DNA from: a virus
DNA: 43,290 bases
Direction: 5' to 3' (one strand)
IMG/VR virus record: IMGVR_UViG_3300036715_001927
Location: 1-43,290 of that record
Shown here: positions 18,228-23,685 of the stretch, piece after piece
Layout: each line of letters opens with the position of its first letter
Numbering within the stretch: position 1 is the first letter of the stretch
The notes under the pieces: model-generated
The model's input: the letters and a program-made list of their open reading frames with translations, nothing else
What the model was told of the DNA's origin: nothing
Databases searched by the model: none
Program-made: the position numbers and the translations under genes

Positions 18228-18641
18228 TTATTTATTTTTTAATTTTAAAAATTCTTCTTCAAACACTATATTTTCTGGTGGTTCTATTGAAAAAAACATA
18301 TCAGCAAGTTCTTGATTACTATAGCCATTAAGATTGACTCTTGTTCCTGAATATACAATAAAAAACTCTAAGTTTTCATTTTGTTCAGCATATTCATATA
18401 AATATTTTATTTGATCAATAATATGCTCTGTCTTTATTGATGGATGTTTATATTTAGTTAAGTCTTTTGTTACAATTGCATATGATTGTCCCTGTAACCC
18501 ATAAGCTTGTCCGTAAATTGCTCCAAATTTTTCTTTTGCTGTCAGAGCAGCACCTTTTCCGTGCCTACCTTGTGTATTACTACCAAAAACAAAGATTTGA
18601 TTAGGTTTTAATTTTGTGATATTTCCTTTATATGTTTTCAT
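18228..18641 (-). CDS. Macro-domain-like phage protein (A1S_2505 type)
   Basis: 137 residues. The start ITKLKPNQIFVFGSNTQGRH and the following GKGAALTAKEKFGAIYGQAY, then GLQGQSYAIVTKDL, match a family annotated as A1S_2505-type phage proteins. That family's core FGSN..G.HG.GaA...fGA resembles the ligand loop of macro domains that bind ADP-ribose-like molecules. ADP-ribose binding here is an inference. It lies 2 kb from the Sir2 gene, whose product releases acyl-ADP-ribose. The start ATG is only a few bases after a TATATTTG box, so its mRNA may be nearly leaderless. Confidence 0.7.
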   Translation of the reverse strand: MKTYKGNITKLKPNQIFVFGSNTQGRHGKGAALTAKEKFGAIYGQAYGLQGQSYAIVTKDLTKYKHPSIKTEHIIDQIKYLYEYAEQNENLEFFIVYSGTRVNLNGYSNQELADMFFSIEPPENIVFEEEFLKLKNK

Positions 18642-18646
18642 ATTTG

Positions 18647-18654
18647 CAAATATA
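18647..18654 (-). promoter_or_regulatory. Bacteroidota-type -7 box next to the start codon
   Basis: Minus-strand TATATTTG within CCGTATATTTGCAAATATG; the ATG of the macro-like gene lies 5 bases downstream. Initiation at the usual distance would give an almost leaderless transcript. Confidence 0.5.
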
Positions 18655-18672
18655 CGGATATTATTTCAATAA

Positions 18673-18705
18673 AAAAAGAGAAATATTAAAAATATTTCTC
18701 TTTTT
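18673..18705. terminator. Rho-independent terminator after the histone-like gene region
   Basis: Arms AAAAAGAGAAATATT (18673-18687) and AATATTTCTCTTTTT (18691-18705) pair perfectly around AAA. It ends the transcript of the Hc1-like gene (stop at 18725) just before the promoter of the next minus-strand gene. Confidence 0.8.
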
Positions 18706-18724
18706 CTTTTTTTAACTATAAAAA

Positions 18725-18904
18725 TTATTTCTTTGTAGCTTCAACAGACGCTGCTCTATAAGGTGTAACTAATTTTTTAATTTCACCTAAAGCTTTTCTA
18801 ACATCAGCCTCAGCCGACTTATTACCTTTTTCTACAAATTTTGCGTGTTTTTCTGCTACAATTGCAAATTGTTTTTCTAGTTGTGCATAAAGTTCTTCCA
18901 ACAT
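18725..18904 (-). CDS. Histone H1 / Hc1-like nucleoid protein
   Basis: 59 residues: MLEELYAQLEKQFAIVAEKH, then AKFVEKGNKSAEADVRKALG and EIKKLVTPYRAASVEATKK. This is the plan of the Hc1-like proteins of Bacteroidota and Chlamydiae: a helix, the conserved KfveKGNksA turn, and a second amphipathic Lys-rich helix 'vRKaL.eiKkL...yR..sve'. Such proteins bind DNA and condense nucleoids. A phage copy could package or shield phage DNA, or alter host chromatin. It is monocistronic, with its own terminator 20 bases behind the stop. Start ATG at 18904 is the only reasonable one. Confidence 0.7.
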   Translation of the reverse strand: MLEELYAQLEKQFAIVAEKHAKFVEKGNKSAEADVRKALGEIKKLVTPYRAASVEATKK

Positions 18905-19018
18905 ATTATTCTATTGTTTTTTTTTATATCAATCTAATGACTGATAAACTATATATTTAAATTTTATTGTCCTCTTTTTCTATTTTTTTTAATTTTAAAC
19001 TTTTTTCATATTTTAATA

Positions 19019-19061
19019 GTTCGGAAAAATCATATCATTTTATATGATTTTTCCTAACTAT
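19019..19061. repeat. Dispersed palindromic repeat copy B / bidirectional hairpin
   Basis: Arms AGTTCGGAAAAATCATAT and ATATGATTTTTCCTAACT form an 18-bp stem with one mismatch. The right part (19028-19061) repeats at 3179-3212 with one difference. It lies between the stop of the minus-strand gene at 19062 and the upstream region of the Hc1-like gene, so it probably works as a terminator. Confidence 0.65.
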
Positions 19062-19346
19062 TTAAGTATCATCATTTAAAGTTGTTTCGTACCCGCTTTC
19101 TTTGACTTTTTCTTTAAATTCTATCCATTGATACATATCAAACATTTTATCAGTGAATGTTTTGTTGTATAATACAGGTATAGCAAAGAATAATTCCATT
19201 CTATCTATAACATCTCCGAATCTCTGAATGATTGAATCATAATTTATTAAATTTTCTTTGTAAAATTGACTGTAAACTTTATAATCATGGTTATCATTGA
19301 GCAATGATACAGGAAACCAATCATATTTCTTACCTAAACGTGACAT
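19062..19346 (-). CDS. Possible fragment of an ATP-grasp-like protein
   Basis: 94 residues from the ATG at 19346, but the same frame is open upstream to about 19433 without a start codon (LPFVDDFEFETDRKDIFCFG). The joined reading 'IFCFGSVKMSRLGKKYDWFP' plus 'VSLLNDNHDYKVY' and 'LYNKTFTDKMFDMYQWIEF' resembles the N-terminal part of phage ATP-grasp proteins ('v.yGS..la......w.P....n', 'RP...nK.FtG..f....w'). The catalytic C-terminal half is absent. The neighbouring tRNA and homing endonuclease (19473-20330) could mark the insertion that cut its start. Resemblance is weak; unknown protein is the safe label. Confidence 0.35.
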   Translation of the reverse strand: MSRLGKKYDWFPVSLLNDNHDYKVYSQFYKENLINYDSIIQRFGDVIDRMELFFAIPVLYNKTFTDKMFDMYQWIEFKEKVKESGYETTLNDDT

Positions 19347-19472
19347 TTTGACAGAACCAAAACAGAAAATATCTTTTCTGTCAGTTTCAAATTCAAAATC
19401 ATCTACAAAAGGTAAAACCTTTACATATAAACATATTAAGAATAACTTTTTTCATTTTTTAATATTTTTTTG

Positions 19473-19545
19473 TGCGCCAGGCGAGACTCAAACTCGCAAC
19501 CTTTTCCTTAAGAGGGAACAGCTCCATCAATTAAGCTACAAGCGC
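19473..19545 (-). tRNA. tRNA-Lys(CTT)
   Basis: Acceptor GCGCTTG pairs with CTGGCGC; T arm GCGAG TTTGAGT CTCGC is perfect; the anticodon loop CTCTTAA gives CTT. CCA is not encoded. Its 5' end overlaps the last ten bases of the LAGLIDADG endonuclease gene. Confidence 0.85.
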
Positions 19546-20330
19546 ATTTTGTTTAATCTACATAATCTGATGGTTATAGATTTTTTTGTTCTTTTTAAAT
19601 ATTCTACAGAATCAGTTAAATCATGTTCAATAATATAATTATCTTCATCTTCAGTCCATTTTCTTCTTTCAAAATCTATTTTTTTAACATTATCTGGTCT
19701 TAGCCATGCTTTTATTTTTTGTGCATTACTATTTTTTCTATTAATAGATATACAACCATTATAGTATATTGAACTAATTATTTTCTGGGCGTTTTCATTA
19801 GTTACCATTATGTTGTATAGTTTATCTCTTTTGTTTCTATTTAATATTTTTTTGTAACCTATAATATTACTTAAAAAATCAACATATTGCTCAGCTAATA
19901 TTTCAGAACATGTAACTAAAGATATGAAAGGTAGTCCTTTTTTAGTGAAGCCTAATGAACCATCACCATCAATTACACCTCTCCAATAATCGACTTCAAT
20001 AATATCGTCTGGTTTTTGAATTATTAAAGATTTTTTACCAGAAGGAATATACTTTATAAATTCATTTCTGGTGTCCAAATCATATATAGTTAAAGATGAT
20101 GTCTTAGAAATGTAGTTATTACCTTTTATTTCTATATCTCTAGTTCTATCTTTTATTGAAAAATTACAATCAAAATGTTTTGAAATGTCATATAAGATGT
20201 TATTATCACTTGTGTTTATCTCTATTGATAATCTACCTTTGTTTTTACCGTGTTCATATAGATTACCATCTGTTTGTAGTAATCCGATAATATATGCGTG
20301 AGCTTTATTGTTTAAAATATCAAGTTTCAT
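19536..20330 (-). CDS. Free-standing LAGLIDADG homing endonuclease
   Basis: 264 residues with both catalytic helices of a monomeric LAGLIDADG enzyme: AYIIGLLQTDGNLYE (residues ~13-27) and YWRGVIDGDGSLGF (~115-128), each ending in the Asp that binds metal. The C-terminal 55 residues (KWTEDEDNYIIEHDLTDSVE, then KRTKKSITIRLCRLNK) look like a Myb/SANT-type DNA-binding unit. It would cut a 14-20+ bp site and spread by repair. It stands alone between rtcB and tRNA-Lys. Its stop TAG lies inside the tRNA gene, and its start lies in the arm of a large hairpin (20314-20401), which probably restrains translation. A TTTATATATA-like promoter lies in the hairpin loop. Confidence 0.9.
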   Translation of the reverse strand: MKLDILNNKAHAYIIGLLQTDGNLYEHGKNKGRLSIEINTSDNNILYDISKHFDCNFSIKDRTRDIEIKGNNYISKTSSLTIYDLDTRNEFIKYIPSGKKSLIIQKPDDIIEVDYWRGVIDGDGSLGFTKKGLPFISLVTCSEILAEQYVDFLSNIIGYKKILNRNKRDKLYNIMVTNENAQKIISSIYYNGCISINRKNSNAQKIKAWLRPDNVKKIDFERRKWTEDEDNYIIEHDLTDSVEYLKRTKKSITIRLCRLNKMRL

Positions 20331-20401
20331 AATGTATTTTATTTGTATATATAAAAATACACTTTGTTGAAAAAATACATTTTATTGAAACTTGATATTT
20401 T
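20314..20401 (-). promoter_or_regulatory. Hairpin burying the endonuclease start codon
   Basis: On the minus strand AAAATATCAAGTTTCA (16 bases after the rtcB stop region) pairs perfectly with TGAAACTTGATATTTT, which covers the ATG of the endonuclease. After a small bulge a further 10 bp (AATGTATTTT / AAAATACATT) pair. The loop holds TTTTTATATATAC, a promoter-like string. In a read-through rtcB transcript the start would be hidden; in a short transcript started in the loop the 5' arm is missing and the start is free. This is the logic known for T4 homing endonuclease genes; inference here. Confidence 0.6.
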
Positions 20402-21795
20402 TACATTCTTTTCATCTTTCTGTAAGACATTTCATCTCTTTCTCTACGAAGATTTTCATCTTTTTTCTTTTTTGCCTTTCTATCTTTCCAAGATTCACCT
20501 TCAGACTTATCCTTGATGTTTAATATTGGCTTGATTCTATCAAGAATTGTAACAGTAGGCTCAATCATAGTTTCAATCATCTTTGAGTTTTTATATGCAA
20601 ATGGTGATTCATCAATTGTTGATTTGCAAACAGAAGTTGAATATATATCCTTCATAACTCTCTTAAAGTCATCCAAGCTAACTGATTCCTTAGCTTTACC
20701 TCTGGACATCAATCTACCTGAACCATGCGGTGCAGTATTATTCCAGTCTTCATTGCTTTTTCCTTCACATAACAATATTCCATCTCTCATATTGAAAGGT
20801 ATAATCATTTTTTCACCAATATATGATGAGATTGCACCTTTTCTGATAATAAAGTCTTTAAAGTCAATATAATTATGTATAGAGTGAACTTCTTCATCAA
20901 AGTTCTTGATGTTTAATGCCTTTTTTATCAATGATAAAATAGTTTGTCTATTCCACAATGCATATTGCTGAGCAAATATCATATCAAAAATATAATTTAT
21001 CAAGTTTTCACCTTCTAAATATTCTGGATTGATATTTAGACTGTATCTTTCTCTTAAATCCTTTATTTTCTTAGATATTTCAGACTTTGGTGTAGTGTTT
21101 TCAACAATTTCTCTCATTTCTGATTTGAAATCTTCAGTTTCAACAAATACTTTGCCTCTTGCAACATTTATCCAATATTCAGCAATCTTTAATCCGAAGT
21201 TTCTTGAACCAGTGTGAATAGTCAACCAATAGTTTGAAGAATTTTCAGATTTGCCAACTTCTATGAAATGATTACCACCACCTAGTGTGCCAATAGCTGA
21301 ATAGAACTTTTTAGTGTACATTCCAACTTGAGTTAACTTATTAGTTAACCATTCTTCGTTGTATATTGGTGCAACATACGAAGTTTTGAATTTTTGGTTA
21401 TACTTTTCAACAAAAGAGTTTGCTATTTCTTGTACATCTCCGAATGGAATTTCATGAAATCTGATACTTTCTTGTAAATTCATTCCCATAGGAACTTTTT
21501 CACGAATTTTGATGTCTAATTTTTCTAAATCCATTGAAGTTTGGTTAGAAAAGCTTGCTGACAACATGCCACATCCCACATCAACTCAGATCATGTTAGG
21601 ATTAAGAAAATTACCTAATTCCATTGAAAATCCGATAACGCTTCCTTTGCCAACATGCGTATCTGGCATAATTCTAACCTTTAATCCTGATGATGTTTCA
21701 GAATCTAATGTGTGCATTATTTGTTCTACAACACCTTCTTCAACTTCATCTATAAAGATTTTTGCATCTGCGTGTTTTCCTTTTAACTCTATCAT
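20401..21795 (-). pseudogene. rtcB: RtcB RNA ligase gene interrupted by an in-frame TGA
   Basis: The first 69 codons (ATG 21795) give MIELKGKHADAKIFIDEVEE and IMPDTHVGKGSVIGFSM. A TGA at 21586-21588 follows, and the same frame resumes as VDVGCGMLSASF. In RtcB this place reads GVDIGCGM, so the stop replaces the Gly codon GGA by one base. The rest is canonical: LGGGNHFIEVG, HTGSRNFG, NRQTILSLI, HNYID, PHGSGRLMSRGKAKE with the GMP-accepting His region, and an unusual Lys/Arg-rich tail. RtcB joins 2',3'-cyclic phosphate RNA ends with 5'-OH ends in tRNA repair. As written the product is split into 69 and about 392 residues (GTG restart). Nonsense mutation, read-through or sequence error are all possible. 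Confidence 0.85.
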
Positions 21796-21822
21796 AATGT
21801 TTAATTTTAATTTTGTTTTAAT

Positions 21823-21914
21823 AATAGTGTAGTTGTACTTTAAACAACATCTGCTGAGTTTAGTTTATTTAGCTTTTTTGGCAATCAGTGACTTTAATTA
21901 AGCGATACACTATT
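21823..21914 (-). ncRNA. Structured leader upstream of rtcB
   Basis: On the minus strand AATAGTGTA (21914-21906) pairs with TACACTATT (21831-21823), enclosing a hairpin GTTGT TTAAAGT ACAAC stacked directly on the closing stem as a tRNA T arm would be. A GCTT/AAGT stem lies where a D arm would be, and CTGA TTGCCAA ... TCAG lies where an anticodon arm would be, but with a 20-base extra segment in the loop. It begins close to the predicted transcription start of rtcB. It may be a regulatory leader or a degenerate or intron-bearing tRNA-like RNA. Not a canonical tRNA. Confidence 0.4.
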
Positions 21915-21919
21915 GTTTG

Positions 21920-21949
21920 CAAAGATAATATAAATAAATGATTTACAAA
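21920..21949 (-). promoter_or_regulatory. Bacteroidota-type promoter of rtcB
   Basis: Minus strand: TTTG (21949-21946), 18 bases, TATCTTTG (21927-21920). The predicted start lies at the foot of the structured leader, about 120 bases before the rtcB ATG. Confidence 0.55.
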
Positions 21950-21957
21950 AACATTTT

Positions 21958-22239
21958 TTAATATTTTGCATCTAACATATCAATAATTGAATATGGTGAA
22001 ACCCCAATTCCAGAATATGTGATGTTATCAAATCCATTTTCCTTTGTTATTAAGCTTTCGCTTTCACTAATAGCACCAGAATATTTATCATATCCTTTCT
22101 TATGTTCAATATTTCCAGTACCTGGATTATAAGAACCCCAATCTGCCGCTCTTGTGCTTCCAATCGGCTCAACATAATATGTTTTACCTGTTCTAAGCGA
22201 TTTAACCATAAATCTACCCGTCTCGTCACGATTTGTCAT
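21958..22239 (-). CDS. Unknown small protein
   Basis: 93 residues: MTNRDETGRFMVKSLRTGKT, then YYVEPIGSTRAADWGSYNPG and GNIEHKKGYDKYSGAI. The 'TGRFMVKSLRTGKTYYVEPI' part looks like a compact beta hairpin as in nucleic-acid- or ligand-binding small proteins. No family is recognised. The frame stays open about 13 codons upstream of the ATG (NDFNKRF), so the true start may be non-ATG or lost. It lies between tRNA-Tyr and the rtcB promoter and is probably co-transcribed with the tRNA cluster. Confidence 0.5.
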   Translation of the reverse strand: MTNRDETGRFMVKSLRTGKTYYVEPIGSTRAADWGSYNPGTGNIEHKKGYDKYSGAISESESLITKENGFDNITYSGIGVSPYSIIDMLDAKY

Positions 22240-22311
22240 AAACCGTTTGTTGAAATCATTTGTCTTTACCCCATTTTTATTTATTATTTTTTATTTAACT
22301 ATTATTAGTTG

Positions 22312-22385
22312 TGTGTACAATCGGATTTTAACCGATGCTGAGAGATTTACAATCTATAGTACTTAACCGCTAACACTATGTACAC
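22312..22385 (-). tRNA. tRNA-Tyr(GTA)
   Basis: Acceptor GTGTACA / TGTACAC and T arm ATCGG TTAAAAT CCGAT are perfect. The loop TTGTAAA gives anticodon GTA. The variable region is short for a bacterial tRNA-Tyr, which normally has a long arm. Six bases downstream of the HisRS-like gene. Confidence 0.75.
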
Positions 22386-22391
22386 CATATA

Positions 22392-22850
22392 TCATTTTAT
22401 CTTGATAAATTCATCATTCTTAATCGCTTTGTTGATATATCTCATTAAAGTGATAGAATTAGATGGATTGATTATTTCAACTCCAAGTTGTGTGAACTCT
22501 CTGTATCTTCCAGCCTGTGGCTTTTCTCCACGAAAACATTCAGCTACATAAAACAAAAAAACATCTTTTTTATTTCTAAAAGATGTTTTTGCTAATTTCT
22601 GAATAACCGCCGTATATTCTGGCGCTAAACATAAATCTCGTTCACCTCTATCTTTAAAATTGTACATCATGTTGTTGTTCTCAACACCAACCTTACCAGC
22701 AAATAAATCCTGATGTTGGATTATATGTATTTGAATTTCATTGAAGTTGCTATTTATTAGTACTTCAATCATGCTGTTTAGCATTTCTCTCTTCTCATTT
22801 CCAACCAAAATCCTGGTTCCTTTGTAACATGTTTCTTTAATCTCTTTCAT
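22392..22850 (-). CDS. Truncated histidyl-tRNA synthetase-like protein
   Basis: 152 residues covering only the front half of a class II HisRS catalytic core. Seen: HQDLFAGKVGVENNNMMYNF (residues ~46-65; HisRS 'tELF..kvGe.tdi..keMYtF'), RDLCLAPEYTAVIQKL (HisRS 'LtLRPEgTA') and motif 2 as FRGEKPQAGRYREFTQLGVE (~residues 110-130; HisRS 'FRhErPQkGRyRqFhQ.g.E'). Motif 3, the HisA-type histidine loop and the anticodon domain are missing. RPEGT is changed to APEYT. Full activation of histidine is therefore doubtful. The gene ends next to tRNA-Tyr and starts 18 bases after tRNA-His, so a role in binding, repairing or protecting tRNA-His is a reasonable guess. Confidence 0.75.
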   Translation of the reverse strand: MKEIKETCYKGTRILVGNEKREMLNSMIEVLINSNFNEIQIHIIQHQDLFAGKVGVENNNMMYNFKDRGERDLCLAPEYTAVIQKLAKTSFRNKKDVFLFYVAECFRGEKPQAGRYREFTQLGVEIINPSNSITLMRYINKAIKNDEFIKIK

Positions 22851-22868
22851 AACTTTTAATTTTGTTTG

Positions 22869-22942
22869 GGTGTAAGGTCGGTTTCGATCCGACTACCTCT
22901 TGAATCACAGTCAAGCACTCTCCCGATTGAGCTACAAACACC
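22869..22942 (-). tRNA. tRNA-His(GTG)
   Basis: Anticodon arm CTTGA CTGTGAT TCAAG gives GTG; T arm GTCGG ATCGAAA CCGAC is perfect. An extra G at position -1 can face C73, the identity pair of tRNA-His. The acceptor has two T-T mismatches (positions 5 and 6), which is unusual. Lies 18 bases before the HisRS-like gene. Confidence 0.8.
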
Positions 22943-22971
22943 ATATAAAATGCTCATTTTTAGAACATTAG

Positions 22972-23062
22972 CGGAAAATTCGGGGCTCGAACCCAAACAC
23001 CGATTTAACTCGATGAACAGTTTAGCAAACTGCGCCAATACCAATTATGGACTTAATTTTCC
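22972..23062 (-). tRNA. tRNA-Ser(GCT)
   Basis: 91 bases with a long variable arm as in type II tRNAs. Acceptor GGAAAAT / ATTTTCC is perfect; T arm ends in GGTTCGAGCCC; the loop TTGCTAA gives GCT. Confidence 0.85.
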
Positions 23063-23071
23063 AGTTTTTTG

Positions 23072-23148
23072 TGGGACGAATCGGAATCGAACCGATGCTA
23101 ACTACTCAGATCTTCAATCTGAAGCTCTGCCAACTGAGCTACCACCCC
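23072..23148 (-). tRNA. tRNA-Phe(GAA), first copy
   Basis: Anticodon arm TCAGA TTGAAGA TCTGA gives GAA; T arm ATCGG TTCGATT CCGAT is perfect; acceptor GGGGTGG pairs with TCGTCCC through G-T wobbles. Its 5' end lies 6 bases after the 3' end of the RNase P RNA. Confidence 0.8.
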
Positions 23149-23154
23149 TTATTT

Positions 23155-23355
23155 AATTTAAAAAATAATAACCACCTTTTTGTATCTCGTTTATCATTTG
23201 TCTAATCCCGTACCTTGTCCTATCTGCTCACCATAATAGACTTTTTTCGGTTTCATCCTTAACAGTTTTAGCGAATTATTAGTTCTCCTGTTTTAAGCAG
23301 TGATGAGGTGAGTTTCCTCTATGTCTTATCATAGCGATAAACTATTTTTTAAATT
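23155..23355 (-). ncRNA. rnpB: Compact RNase P RNA encoded by the phage
   Basis: About 201 bases. On the minus strand, in order: P1 AATTTAAAAAATA pairs with the 3' end TATTTTTTAAATT (13 bp). P2 GTTTATC pairs with GATAAAC (7 bp) directly inside. P3 hairpin is CTATG/CATAG. The universal GAGGAAAC follows, and its AAC-U-CACCT pairs with AGGTGGTT, giving P4 with the single bulged U that marks all RNase P RNAs. P5 TCAC pairs with GTGA. The stretches TTAAGGATGAAACCG, TAGACAAATGATAAAC and ACAAAA stand where bacterial RNase P has GGTAAGGGTGAAAG, TAGATGAATGACTGTC and ACAGAA. The specificity domain is strongly reduced. It is embedded in the tRNA array, 4 bases after one tRNA-Phe and 6 bases before another. 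Confidence 0.85.
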
Positions 23356-23359
23356 ATTG

Positions 23360-23432
23360 TGGAGACTATTGGTTACGATCCAATCTCTCATGCTCTTCAG
23401 GCATACGCTTTCACCAGATTAGCTTAGTCTCC
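23360..23432 (-). tRNA. tRNA-Phe(GAA), second diverged copy
   Basis: Acceptor GGAGACT / AGTCTCC and T arm ATTGG ATCGTAA CCAAT are perfect; the stem TATGC / GCATG encloses CTGAAGA, giving GAA. Sequence differs widely from the other tRNA-Phe, so it is not a recent duplicate. The atypical D arm (GCTAATCTGG...) leaves some doubt about charging identity. Confidence 0.7.
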
Positions 23433-23466
23433 TTATTTATAAATTGTTTATTTTCAACAATTTAAG

Positions 23467-23557
23467 CGGAAGTAGAGAGACTCGAACTCCCACGCCGTTT
23501 TTAGCGACCTACTGTTTTCAAGACAGCTGCCCTTAGACCAACTAGACTTATACTTCC
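23467..23557 (-). tRNA. tRNA-Ser(TGA)
   Basis: Type II tRNA with variable arm GTCGCT...GGCGT. Acceptor GGAAGTA / TACTTCC is perfect, anticodon arm CTGT CTTGAAA ACAG gives TGA, T arm GGGAG TTCGAGT CTC(T)C. Decodes UCA. Confidence 0.85.
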
Positions 23558-23596
23558 ATTATTTTAATTTTATATTCTACGCTTAGAATATTTTTG

Positions 23597-23677
23597 CAGA
23601 CCAGGTAGGATTTGAACCCACGAACCTTTCGGATTGATTTTGGAGATCAACTGCTTTGACCGCTTGCTTACTGATCT
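23597..23677 (-). tRNA. tRNA-Trp(CCA)
   Basis: Acceptor AGATCAG / CTGGTCT; anticodon arm TTGAT CTCCAAA ATCAA gives CCA; T arm GTGGG TTCAAAT CCTAC. The anticodon is CCA, not TCA, so it would not read the in-frame TGA codons seen elsewhere in the window. The variable region is longer than normal. Confidence 0.8.
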
Positions 23678-23685
23678 ATTTTTTG

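Noticed and set aside
19297-19638. Plus-strand ORF of 113 codons
   Set aside because: It overlaps tRNA-Lys and the end of the LAGLIDADG gene on the minus strand; both of those have strong support.
20401-21579. Alternative genetic code with TGA as Gly or Trp, suggested by TGA at a Gly codon of rtcB and in the endonuclease remnant
   Set aside because: The long genes contain no internal TGA, and TGA is the proper stop of the Sir2 gene (directly before a terminator) and of the GT2 gene. A general recoding would show many in-frame TGA codons.
22866-23156. Plus-strand ORF of 96 codons across 22866-23156
   Set aside because: It crosses three tRNA genes on the other strand and has no independent coding support.
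23155-23260. Small ORFs MKPKKVYYGEQIGQGTGLDK and MINEIQKGGYYFLN on the minus strand
   Set aside because: They lie inside the RNase P RNA and their codons coincide with its conserved structural sequence; no separate leader is seen.
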